A stretch of DNA of 64,000 nucleotides from Vandiemenella viatica (lineage: Eukaryota; Arthropoda; Insecta; Orthoptera; Morabidae). Location: positions 62,778,531-62,842,530 of the forward strand of contig CM061918.1 in assembly GCA_031002005.1 (NCBI GenBank). Reading direction: 5' to 3'. The translations under genes and the position numbers were made by a program. The notes beneath the pieces are model-generated. The model saw nothing but the letters and a program-made list of their open reading frames with translations. It had not been told where the DNA came from and made no database searches. Below are positions 53,755 to 62,955 of the stretch, piece after piece. How positions within the stretch are numbered: the stretch's first letter is position 1; each line of letters begins with the position of its first letter.

Positions 53755-54059
53755 TATAAGTAAAATGCTGTTTATGAACAACTGTTGTGGTGGATATTAT
53801 TTATTCCCCAGATGTGTTTCACCCATAGGGTGTAGAGCATCATCAGTGGCTATAAATGTATGTTTTTACATTTGAATCTTCACAATTATTAAATACAATA
53901 CAATTCCTATAAATAATGATTTGTATTGTATTTAATAATTGTACACATATACATGTAAATGCATACATTTACAGTAACAGATGATGCCCGATACCATGAG
54001 GGCAAAATGCATCTGGGGCATAAATAACATTCACCACAACAGTTGCTGATAGACAAAAA
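53755..54059. repeat. Inverted repeat, arms about 140 bp, with two motif copies
   Basis: Left arm (about 53755-53901) and right arm (53923-54059) are inverted copies around a ~20-bp spacer: CAACTGTTGTGGTG versus CACCACAACAGTTG, TTATTCCCCAGATG versus CATCTGGGGCATAA, and TTATTAAATACAATAC versus GTATTGTATTTAATAA. Each arm holds a hammerhead-like motif (53816-53846 minus, 53988-54008 plus, the latter damaged). It abuts the left end of hAT family R copy 2. Confidence 0.8.
53816..53846 (-). other. Hammerhead-like motif, left arm
   Basis: Minus strand: CTGATGA, T, a hairpin built from GCTCTACACCC..GGGT, then GAAACACATCTGG. Confidence 0.4.
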
Positions 54060-54561
54060 TCTATTATCAGTAGGGTTCAGATCTTTAGGACAAGTCATAT
54101 TCGTTTCCTGCCTTCTTTTTTAAATGAAATGCTGAATTAAACACTGATTCAAGGTTTATGATTGTATTTAAATGTATTTTATACAGCATATAAATGCATA
54201 TTCAAACAATTTTCCTAGTTTTGGTCATATTTCGATAATATTTATGGTGATATGGTCATATTTTGTGGAAAATCTGGTAGTTTTTTAAAAGTAAGGAGAA
54301 TTCACTAGATATAGATGAGAAGAAATTAAGATAATTATTCACAGAACTGTACTGTTATACAGGTGTGAGTGAAAAAAACGAATTTTCACTGTGGTCAGAA
54401 TTCACCAGTCAAGAATTAAAGTTATACATTATTGTCATTCTCTAAACGTAATGCAGTGGAAGCATGCCTGTGTCAATCTGCATCTACATCTACATCTACA
54501 TCTACATATATACTCTGCAATTCACAAAATTGTGGGTGGCAGAGGGTGCTCAGCACCAAAG

Positions 54562-56027
54562 CTAATCTCTTTGTTGTGCATTCCAATCCCTAATGGTACG
54601 AGGGGAAAAAGAATTCATATAAGAATCATTGCGGCACCTTATTTCTCTAATCTTATCTTTCCTGTCATTCCGGCTCAAATAGGTTGGTGGAAGAAGTATT
54701 TCACTACACTCAAAAGTGAAAGTGGGAGTACGCATGTTTTCCAATAAGTTTAACGAAATGTGCATCGTCTATCTACCAGAGACTCCCAGCCTAGTCTACT
54801 AATCAGTTCTGTGACGCTTTCATAAGGACTGTAGCAAGCGGTCACGAATCGAGCGGCTCTTCTCTGTACTTTCTCTATACTATCGATCAACCCCTTACGA
54901 AACGGATCCCAAATGGCACAACAATAGTCCAAATGTGGACGCACAAGAGATTTGTACGCTATTTCCTTTGTTTGTTCATTACAATTTTTCAAGATTCGAC
55001 CTATGAATCGCAGCCTGGAATTAGCTCTACCTACCAACGAATTAATGTGTAAGTCCCATTTCATGTTCCTTTGTACTGTTACTCCCAAATATTTCATAGA
55101 ATCGACCATATCAATAACTGAATTGTTTAACTCGTATTTCTGAACAATTGGATTCTTTTTGTTAGTTATGCTCATTGTCTTGCACTTTCTACAATTTAGC
55201 GTAAGTTGCCACTCAGCGCACCATGCCAAAATAATATCCAGATCACGCTGAATTTCTAAGCAATCGGCCAAATTCCTTACTTCCCTATAAATAACCGCAT
55301 CATCAGCAAACAATCTAAAAAGGCTTTTCACTTTGTCTCCGAGATCGTTTATAAAAATTAAGAAAGGAAGTGGTCCTATTACACTTCCTTGAGGTACCCC
55401 CGATGTAACATCTAGACTAGAAGAACTTTCTCCTTCAACGACGACATACTGCGACCGACCAGTTAGAAAATCCTTTATCCATTCACAAAGCTGATCCAAT
55501 ACACCGTACGCTCGTAGCTTCGCTAAAAGGCGGTTGTGTGGCACAGAGTCAAAGGCTTTCTGAAAATCTAAAAAAATGGCATCTACTTGTGAACCTGCAT
55601 CAATAAATTTCATTACATCGTGTGTAAATAGGGCCAGCTGTGTTTCACATGATCTTTTCATCCGAAATTCGTGTTGATTTGTTGTAAGCAAATTATTATC
55701 GTCTAGAAATTTCATAATGTTCGAGCATATAATATGCTCCATAATTCTACTACAAACAGATGTTATAGATATTGGACGATAGTTTCCAGGATCACTTTGA
55801 TCACCTTTCTTGAAAATTGGAGTTACTCGCGCGATTTTCCAGTCTGAAGGTACTTTTCGCTCTTCTAATGATTTACTGAATATATCAGACAGAAATGGCC
55901 CGATTTCCGCCGCATATTCTGAAAATATTCTTACTGGAATTCCATCTGGGCCCGGTTCTTTCCCCCACTTCAGGAGCTCTAATTGCTTTATGATACCTGC
56001 AGTATCTATCCGTAATGATTCCATCAC
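54562..56027 (-). pseudogene. LINE family B reverse transcriptase (ORF2 C-terminal part)
   Basis: A 425-codon open frame from 56027 to 54750. It contains GKEPGPDGIPVRIFSEYAAE, PIFKKGDQSDPGNYRPISIT, FLDFQKAFDSVPHNRLLAKL (first catalytic Asp), GVPQGSVIGPLPFLIFINDL, RLFADDAVIY (catalytic Asp pair) and LVRPHLDYCCAIWDPF, the thumb and C-terminal region of CR1/L2-like enzymes. A frameshift near 54765 moves the final segment (SRNDRKDKIREIRCRNDSYM, SFSPRTIRDWNAQQRD) into another frame ending at 54562. The core reverse transcriptase is intact but separated from its endonuclease by frameshifts. Confidence 0.92.
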
Positions 56028-56152
56028 TAACTCGACACGGCGTGGGAAAATGGGAACACTATCCTTATTTTCATCAATAAATGAATTTTTGAATACAGTA
56101 TTTAGTATGTTAGCTTTATCGCGGCTTTCATTAACCTCTGAACTTTCACGAA

Positions 56153-57404
56153 TTAGTGCTGGAATATTGCTATTGGCACAATTGACTTTTCGTACATACG
56201 ACCAGAATTTCTTTGGGTTTTCTGTGAGACTCTTAGAGAGAGAGAGTTGGAATGAAAATCGTTGAAGGCCTCACGCATTACATTCTTAATACGTCCTCTT
56301 AACTCAGCTATGGATTCTAAATCGCTGCGACACCCCTTCCTTCTTGAGCGTGCGTGTATCCTCCTTTGTTTCTTGAGTAATCTTTTGACTTCGCAATTGT
56401 ACCACGGTGGATCATCCTCCCCATTTATTATCCGCTTCGGTATATGTATATCCATACCTTCCCTGACTATTCGTATAAATCGATGCCACATCTCTTCAAC
56501 GGTGTCCTTTTTTGACTTGAAGTTATGGTAATTATTCCTCAGGTAGGTTCTAAAACACTCCTTAGAGGCCTTACTGAATTTGTATACAATCCGCCGTTTT
56601 CTCCTTTTTCGCTTGGTCATTAGTCTGATAGTTGCAATTACCGCTTTGTGATGGCTTATACTTGTGGTTGTTGAAATTTTGGTGAATAATTCTGGCCTGT
56701 TGGTAACCAGCAGATCTAAAATATTTTCGCTACCGTTATGACACCGCGTAGGTTCATTAACTAGCTGCTCGAGATGATTATTTGAGAACAATTTGAGAAT
56801 TACTTCAGAAGCTGCCTTATCCCTGCTACCTGTAATGTGAACGTAATTATGCCAGTCAATATAAGGCAGATTGAAGTCGCCTCCTAGAATCATAGCATGA
56901 TCCTGAAAACGCCTAGCTATATTGTTTACATTATTTCTTAACTCCTCGGCAATAGCTATGTGGACGGTAGAAGGCGCCTATGATGAGTTTTGACCCAGCA
57001 ACTTTGAGTTTAATCCATGTGATTTCACAGATCGTATCGACTTCTATTTCATTACATGGGAGAGATTTACTTACAGCTATAAACACCCCACCTCCATGAG
57101 AATGTAATCTGCCTTTACGAAAAACATTCATGTCATCTTTAAAAATTTCGGCGGAACTTATTTCTGGTTTTAGCCAACTTTCTGTACCAATAACGATATC
57201 CGCTTCTGTGCTACAAATAATGCTATCAAGTTCCGGTTGTTTGTTACAAACGCTTCTACAGTTAATTACGAGAACTTTTAACTGTCGAGATTCTTTTACG
57301 CTCCTCCTACATTCCGGTGTTACATCTGATTGGGTTGCCCGTAACTGTATTTCGTGTTTCGGGTATTCCTCCCTCAGCCTAAAAAACCACCCAGTGCATT
57401 CCAC
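56153..57404 (-). pseudogene. LINE family B APE-type endonuclease and linker (ORF2 N-terminal part)
   Basis: The frame from 57404 reads LKVLVINCRSVCNKQPELDS and ADIVIGTESWLKPEIS, then GGGVFIAVSKSL and LIIGAFYRPHS: an APE-type endonuclease start. A frameshift near 56950 leads to MILGGDFNLPYIDW (catalytic Asp/Asn), EPTRCHNGSENILDLLVTN and SISHHKAV (the SDH-like position reads SHH) in the frame 56893-56153. Then comes a basic linker (KRKRRKRRIVYKF, DDPPWYNCEVKRLLKKQRRI). Another frameshift near 56150 precedes the reverse transcriptase. Two breaks, otherwise well conserved. Confidence 0.88.
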
Positions 57405-57643
57405 ACGGCCCCTGCCACCTGTGTAGCCGATTCACATGTGTAGTGCACACCTGACCTATTAAGGGGAACCCTACATGACTCGACCCTATGGCGAAGATCG
57501 AGGAATCTGCAGCCAATATCACAGAAACGTCGTAGTCTCTGGTTCAGCCCCTCAATACGGCTCTGAACCAGAGGTCTACAATCAACTCTGTCTACAGTGC
57601 TACAGATGGTTAGCTCTGCCGATCTCTTGCGGCCACTGATCAA
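57374..57643 (-). pseudogene. LINE family B ORF1 C-terminal esterase-like segment
   Basis: The frame from 57643 reads LVQSRIEGLNQRLRRFCDIG, CRFLDLRHRVESCRVPLN and RSGVHYTCESATQVAGAVWN. The arrangement (N..LR..C...G..FLD......-(D/S)GVH-x-(T/S)..G....) resembles the C-terminal block of the SGNH/GDSL-type esterase domain that some CR1-like LINEs carry in ORF1; the usual catalytic Asp of DGVH is Ser here. It overlaps the start of the endonuclease frame by about 30 bases and is cut off at the left flank of the insertion. The match is by motif pattern only. Confidence 0.55.
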
Positions 57644-57840
57644 AATCTCAATGAAATGTCCTCAGTCATTGTTAAATCTGCAGTGGATCTGTGAGTAGAT
57701 CTACCGCCATACTGAAAATAATTTTTTTTTGAAAGTGCGAAGTTATGTAAGGGAATTTAGAGACGAGCATTTTAGTACAGATGAAAGAGTTCTATTCCGT
57801 AAATTATCTGAAATTAAAGTGACTTCAACAAAACAATTTA

Positions 57841-59174
57841 CGAGGCGTATTCCAAAAGTAAGGTCCGGGGTACAAGATGTCACAGATGATAGGCCTGAAT
57901 GACGTTTCCCACCTGCAGCGCCATCTATCAACTCCTGGTAAATATGCAGTATTGTTGGCGTGCCGCAGTAGCCGTATATCTATTTTTGAGAGCAGTTCGA
58001 AATGGCCGCGACAATCGTAGCTCCCGCCAGTTGTGAAGTGCGCGGTGTGATTAGATTTTTGTTGGCAAAAGGATCGTCATCTGCGGACATCCATCGCGAA
58101 TTGTGTGTAGTGTATGGACCAAACATAATGAGTGAGAAACAAGTTCGACACTGGTGTCGAGAATTTCAAAGTGGTCGCACAGATGTGCACGATCAACAGC
58201 GGAGTGGCAGGCCCGGTATTCGGACCGACGACATCGTCGAGCAAGCTAACCAAAAACTGCGAAGTGATCGGCGTTTGACGATTAGTGGTCTGGCTATGGA
58301 ATTCCCAAATGTTGCTAGAACCTCAATTTACAGGATTGTCACTGAAGAGCTTGGATATCGGAAGCTTTGTGCGCGGTGGGTGCCAAAACTGCTCACCGCT
58401 CAGCACAAAGAGCAACGAATGCATAGCGCACGACAATTTTTGAACCGCTGTAGACAAGATGGAGACAGTTTGTTTTCCCAAATCGTTACGGGAGACGAGA
58501 CGTGGATAGCGTACACCAACGCAGAATCAAAACAACAGTCAATGCAGTGGCGCCATTCCGGTTCACCCAAACCAAAAAAGTGTAAGCAGTCGCCGTACAC
58601 GAATCGCAAAATGATGGCTTCCGTGTTTTGGGACGAAAAGGGCGTCCTTTTGATCGAATTCATGGACCATGGGACAACCATTACAGCTGACGTGTACTGT
58701 GCAACGCTCACCAAACTGAGACGTGCCATCCAAAATCGACGCCGCGGGAAACTGTCGTCTGGCATCATCCTCCTGCACGACAACGCACGCCCGCATACCG
58801 CTTCCAAAACCAAAGAGAAGATTCAAGAGTTTCGTTGGGAAATCCTAGACCACCCTGCTTACAGTCCAGATCTTGCACCAAGCGACTATTTTCTCTTCCT
58901 GCATTTGAAACGGTGGCTTGGTGGACAACGATTTCAAACCGATGAAGAACTCAAGACGAGCGTTACCAATTGGTTCACGTCCCAGGTGGCAGACTTTTAT
59001 GCCGAGGGGTTAAAGAAACTGGTACAGCGTTACAGAAAGTGTATAGATATGAACGGCGATTATGTGGAAAAGTGAACTAGATATGTAGTTACATACTGAC
59101 GTTAATAAAAACCTTGTATCCTGAACGATGTTTTTATTATGATCAAACGGACCTTACTTTTGGAATACGCCTCG
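57841..59174 (+). mobile_element. Intact-looking mariner element
   Basis: 1334 bp with 27-bp perfect terminal inverted repeats (starting CGAGGCGTATTCCAAAAGTA) flanked by TA (57839-57840 and 59175-59176). It contains one uninterrupted transposase gene, an AATAAA 30 bases after the stop (59104), and no internal damage that I can see. Inserted in hAT family R. All hallmarks of a recent insertion. Confidence 0.95.
58002..59075 (+). CDS. mariner transposase, full length
   Basis: Cut-and-paste transposase of the IS630-Tc1-mariner superfamily; it binds the 27-bp ends, excises the element and inserts it at TA. 357 codons, at the upper end of the usual 340-360. The start ATG at 58002 follows a 161-base leader after the left repeat. 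Residues 10-110 hold the two helix-turn-helix units (VRHWCREFQSGRTDVHDQQR, SGRPG linker), WVPKLLTAQHKEQRM at 126-140 precedes the core. Catalytic residues: D165 (GDETW), D260 (LLHDNARPHT) and D295 (YSPDLAPSDYFLF), with exactly 34 residues between the last two, the mariner D,D34D signature. No stop or frameshift, so activity is plausible but unproven. Sense to the ACE gene, in intron 5. Confidence 0.96.
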   Translation: MAATIVAPASCEVRGVIRFLLAKGSSSADIHRELCVVYGPNIMSEKQVRHWCREFQSGRTDVHDQQRSGRPGIRTDDIVEQANQKLRSDRRLTISGLAMEFPNVARTSIYRIVTEELGYRKLCARWVPKLLTAQHKEQRMHSARQFLNRCRQDGDSLFSQIVTGDETWIAYTNAESKQQSMQWRHSGSPKPKKCKQSPYTNRKMMASVFWDEKGVLLIEFMDHGTTITADVYCATLTKLRRAIQNRRRGKLSSGIILLHDNARPHTASKTKEKIQEFRWEILDHPAYSPDLAPSDYFLFLHLKRWLGGQRFQTDEELKTSVTNWFTSQVADFYAEGLKKLVQRYRKCIDMNGDYVEK

Positions 59175-59417
59175 TAATTTCCCAATGGTGCATCGAGTGC
59201 ACGGAAGAAAATTATGCTGTCTACATGAAAGCAACACAACCTGATAAAATAAATGATGTATAATTGAACATGTTTTGTGGTGTAGTAAATTTATATGTTT
59301 GGTCATAGTTTGTCATTTTTAGATCATGTTTATCCATTTTTAAGGTCGTATTTGCCTGCACATTTCTCTATTTTATTTTATTTTTTTGGTCATAAAGATT
59401 CAAACCCTGATTATTAG

Positions 59418-59764
59418 CAACTGTGGAATATGGCCTGAAACCAGATTTGAATAAGGATGAGATTGATTGCTGTGGTCACTTCCTTTTAATGTGGATTAAT
59501 GATTGAATTATACCCACTTATTAGCCTTTTATTTGGTTAACATTTGACTTGGAACAAGAAGGATGATTATGTTGCCCTATGCTGCAACTTTGCGCTTATT
59601 TTATTGGATTCTTTGAATGTATAAATTGGACAACAGTGATTAAATTCACACTAACAAGCCATTTAGTCTCATGAAAATATCCATCTTAGTCTGTATGACT
59701 CTTTAGACTTAAAATATATTTTGTCCATATATCTGTAACTATTTGAAAAGATAAAATGTTACAG
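59418..59764. other. End of intron 5
   Basis: AT-rich, ending in the exon 6 acceptor (AAAATGTTACAG). Nothing else recognised. Confidence 0.5.
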
Positions 59765-59862
59765 GTAATATGTGGGCCCAGACGTGGAACAACATCTTCG
59801 AAATCTCAACCCCATACCCAGGCAAGCAGAGTGTTGATGTCACAGAAGAGATGGTCAAGCAG
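59765..59862 (+). CDS. Ance: ACE family peptidyl-dipeptidase, exon 6 (substrate-site residues)
   Basis: 98 bases, phase 1 in and phase 0 out. It encodes (G)NMWAQTWNNIFEISTPYPG and KQSVDVTEEMVKQ. The NMWAQTW block is diagnostic of ACE. Counting back from the conserved Cys of exon 7 places its Trp, Gln and Thr at testis ACE positions 279, 281 and 282; Gln281 binds the C-terminal carboxylate of substrate or inhibitor. These are intact, arguing for an active peptidase rather than one of the catalytically dead insect ACE-like proteins, although the zinc site is not visible. Donor CAG|GTAGGT. Confidence 0.96.
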
Positions 59863-61904
59863 GTAGGTTACATATAATCGTTTTCACAGCTGAAATATTG
59901 GTCTTAGCTCAATTAGATAGGTGTTGAGTTGCATCAATTTTACTCATGGCAACATTTTTCCCAAAGCATCAGAGCATCTTCTTGGCTGAGTTGTGCATAT
60001 GGCTCTATTCCTTGCTGAGACAGCACAAATAATACTGATCTCAGCATCTGACTCAACAAGCGAACCAATGTTAAAGTTAGCATGCAGTGAGAAAGCTTCA
60101 GTATCAATTAAAGTTTGATTTGAGAAGACAGATCATTTTTTTAACTTCAGGGGAAATTTTTCTGACAGTACTGTAAAATAATAAAGTAAGAAAGATCTTG
60201 GAAAAAAACTTTAGCCTGGTCAAAGAAAATGGTGACTACAGAAGATTCCACAATTACGAATTATTCAGCCAAGATTCAGAAAAGAAGGATTGCCTTTGAT
60301 GGTAATGTGATATAAATTAGCCTAACAAGACTGACCAATTGAATCTTTTGTTATTTTCTTGACAGTAAAACCATGAAGCCCGGTTCACTTGAAATGCAAA
60401 TCACATGTTAAAACATGCAAGAGAATGATTCTCTCAAGATGAAACTTGAAAATACCAGAGTTTCCAAGAAAAGTAGAATCTAGATGTGGACTTGAGCAAG
60501 GAAGAAAAAATGCTATAAATAAATGCAGTATTACTGGGCAAAAGTTAAATCCCAAGAGAAAAATCAATTCAAATAATGTGATCTGTAAAAGACTGAAACA
60601 AACAAAAAAAAAAAAAAAATAATCATATTACTTCTCTTTACGATGTAGACATATTTTTATTTTAACTAAATGTGTGTTTTATATATATATATATATATTG
60701 GCTGATAAGACAGATATTGGGAAATCTGGAGCTAAAAAGGATGTTACCAATTAACACAAGTGATACTAATATTTTGGAACTGCACACTCTGTATGAGTTC
60801 ATCTTTCAGATATGAGTGAAAGTAATAAGCCAAATAAATAACTGTCCTAGTGACTAACTTGGATTAGATCTCTAAACCTGAAACTATTGTGAATTTGTCA
60901 AGAAATAACTTTATGGAAACTTATATGAGCTTATCATTGTATTTGGCATAAATTTTTATACCCTATGCCATAATTAGCATTAGTGTTACTTGAACTTCTT
61001 GGTCATGTAATGTGACATTCTCATACTGTAAACAATTTTTTCAGGTAATGCTAAGTACGAAGAAAAGATGCTTTTTCCTAAGTAAAATATCTGGAATAGA
61101 GACGAAGACAATCATTTACCATAGAAAAATCTATTGTTGAAACATACGTAATATATATATATATATTTTTTTAAATGGGCAAAGCAATTATTCAGATAGA
61201 AGAATGGTCACAGAGCTCCATCACTGCAGTGAATCCAAATGAAAGTTCTATGGATAATGGCATCTTTGATATAGTAGGGTATGTATGTGAAAAGTGAAGA
61301 GAGAGAAAAATAATGATAAGCAGATACAAAAAGAGAACAAGCTATCGAAGATTAAGGAACTGAAGGGAGGGAGTTTGTTACCAAAATATCTTTATAAGAC
61401 ACATACTAACATTGAAGCTCTAGGCAAAGTCCTAATGGCATTGATTTAAACATACTATAAGTGACAGTATGAGATGCTTCCAGGGGATGTAAACTTTGAA
61501 TATGTGTCATCTGCCTGTTGCATTTCTGATGTAGTAGATCTAAGACAACTTTTCCCTATTTTGCCTGAAAATTTTCATACAAATTTGTGATTGTTTGATG
61601 TTATTTGTTTCTTTGCTACTTTGCCTTCAGCTGTGTTAAGACATAGCCTTCCCCTCTATCCACATAGTAACTTTCAGTACTCACTGGCCCACTAAGTATT
61701 ACTTCATACAGAACTAGAGAATGTAGAATATTGATTAACACTCATTATGCAAAAATCACATAACATTTCCATTCATAACAACAATCTGGAGTTGACAATG
61801 TTGAGCTGACTTTTCCATGGGAAGACAGAGAGGATACCCATATAATGTACTCATATAGGTTATTCAACTGTATTATCATGATCTTCCCATGCTTAAGTAC
61901 CAGT
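59863..61904. other. Intron 6, mostly unassigned
   Basis: Short (TA)n tracts near 60680-60700 and 61150-61165, a poly-A run at 60604-60620; no gene or transposon recognised. Confidence 0.5.
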
Positions 61905-62138
61905 TTTACTAAGCATGGTGGGTGAGTGGTATTACCCTGGCTTTACTTTCAGGAGGACACAGATTCAAATCCCTGTCTGTCCATCCAGATTCTAGTTTTC
62001 CTTGATTTCCCAAAACTAATACAGGCAATTGCTGGGATGGTTCCTTCAAAGGCCCTTGGTTGAATTTCTTCTAGTTTCTTGCCCCCAGAACTGCCTCTAG
62101 TGACTTTTATGTTGAAGAGTTGTAAAACCATAAGGAAA
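61905..62138 (+). mobile_element. SINE family S, copy 12 (diverged), 45 bp from exon 7
   Basis: GCATGGTGGGTGAGTGGTAT (A-box region), B-box AGATTCAAATCCCTGTCTG, CCATCCAGATTCTAGTTTTCC, GGGATGGTTCCTTCAAAGGC, TTTCTTGCCCCCAGAAC, ending with TTGTAAAACCATAAGG. It ends about 45 bases before the exon 7 acceptor, very close to the branch-point region. Confidence 0.75.
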
Positions 62139-62182
62139 AAATGAAGAAAATGTTGAGAACTGATAACAGAATTTTGTGACAG

Positions 62183-62352
62183 GGCTACACACCCCTGAGA
62201 ATGTTCAAACTGGCTGAAGAGTTCTTCACATCACTAAACCTGAGCGCCATGCCAGATTCCTTCTGGGAGAACTCTATACTGGAAAAGCCAGAAAGCCGTG
62301 AACTCATCTGTCATGCTTCTGCTTGGGACTTTTATGATGGCAAGGACTTCAG
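62183..62352 (+). CDS. Ance: ACE family peptidyl-dipeptidase, exon 7 (last exon in window)
   Basis: 170 bases, phase 0 in, phase 2 out; acceptor TTGTGACAG, donor GTAAGC. It encodes [37 protein letters not shown], then [28 protein letters not shown] is the strongest ACE signature: its Cys, His and Ala correspond to testis ACE Cys352 (second disulfide), His353 and Ala354 (substrate contacts). Compared with mammalian and fly enzymes (EKPTDGR...C), the loop before the Cys is one residue shorter (EKPESREL.C). NLS is a sequon. The HExxH zinc motif and C-terminus lie in exons beyond the right edge, so the gene is partial here. Confidence 0.96.
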
Positions 62353-62446
62353 GTAAGCTTTCTTAGGTTCACTACACTTACACTATAAGTGTCAACCATC
62401 TTGCCACATTAGTAACAATAAGTTTTAGCAAGAAACCTTTGTGTTA

Positions 62447-62955
62447 TGTTGGTTTTACTTGATAAGTTGGGTTACCAAATTTTGGTGAGACCACTGGTTG
62501 AAGATGGTGGTGTAGTTTAGGATCCACATTTTGGGTATCAAATACAGGAGATGGAGGGTGTGCAAAGAAAAGCAGCTGGATTTGTTTGTGGAAATTATCG
62601 CAGGACCCAGACAGTATCTGATATGATAAAGGCACTGGATTTGGAATCATTGGAGGACAGTAGGAGGGTGTAGAGAGTGCTGGGAATGTACAAGACACAT
62701 GTTGGTGATGGGGATTGGAGTGATATTGATTGAAGAATTAGGAATAGTGTATGGAAAGGGAAAGACGATCATGACCACAACCTGGCACTTGATGCATAAG
62801 GGAATTGGAATATTTTCTTTTGTGGGGAAGGGTGTCAAAGATTGGAATGGATTGCCAGGTGAAGTGATGAATAATTTACCAAAAAATGCTAAATGAATTT
62901 AAAATTTGTAAATCACAAAAGTGAATGAGGGAACAATTTAGCACTCAAATTACAT
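62447..62955 (+). mobile_element. CR1/L2-group LINE (family A), copy A5, sense-oriented 3' fragment
   Basis: Plus strand, unlike A1-A4: LGYQ/LVRPLVEDGGVV then DPHFGYQIQEMEGVQRKAAG and FVCGNYRRTQTVSDMIKALD, followed by VLGMYKTHVGDGDWSDID and KGKDDHDHNLALDA, with several stops. The 3' end stops in the stretch GCACTCAAATTACATA before the stem-loop seen in A2-A4, directly at the start of A6. Confidence 0.8.

Larger units (their letters stand above)
54476..57640 (-). mobile_element. CR1/L2-group LINE (family B), 5'-truncated within ORF1
   Basis: Antisense to ACE. The 3' end at the left carries a (TAGATG)n tail (54478-54507). On the minus strand come the end of ORF1 (esterase-like), then ORF2 with endonuclease and reverse transcriptase, in several frames. 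Inserted in the hAT element; flanking AATCT (left) and AATCT (right, 57644-57648) could be a short target duplication, but the boundaries are uncertain by about 10 bp. Confidence 0.85.
54071..59409. mobile_element. hAT-type non-autonomous element (family R), copy 2, hosting two insertions
   Basis: Left end TAGGGTTCAGATCTTTAGGA and (reversed) right end CAGGGTTTGAATCTTTATGA are inverted repeats; flanks ATTATCAG (54063-54070) and ATTATTAG (59410-59417) are a 7/8 duplication of hAT size. The body corresponds to 7740-8935. It is split by a LINE (about 54476-57640) and a mariner (57841-59174); without these it is about 0.83 kb. Confidence 0.8.

Noticed and set aside
58400..58826. Antisense frames in the mariner
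   Set aside because: Shadows of the transposase; the plus-strand frame has the catalytic motifs.
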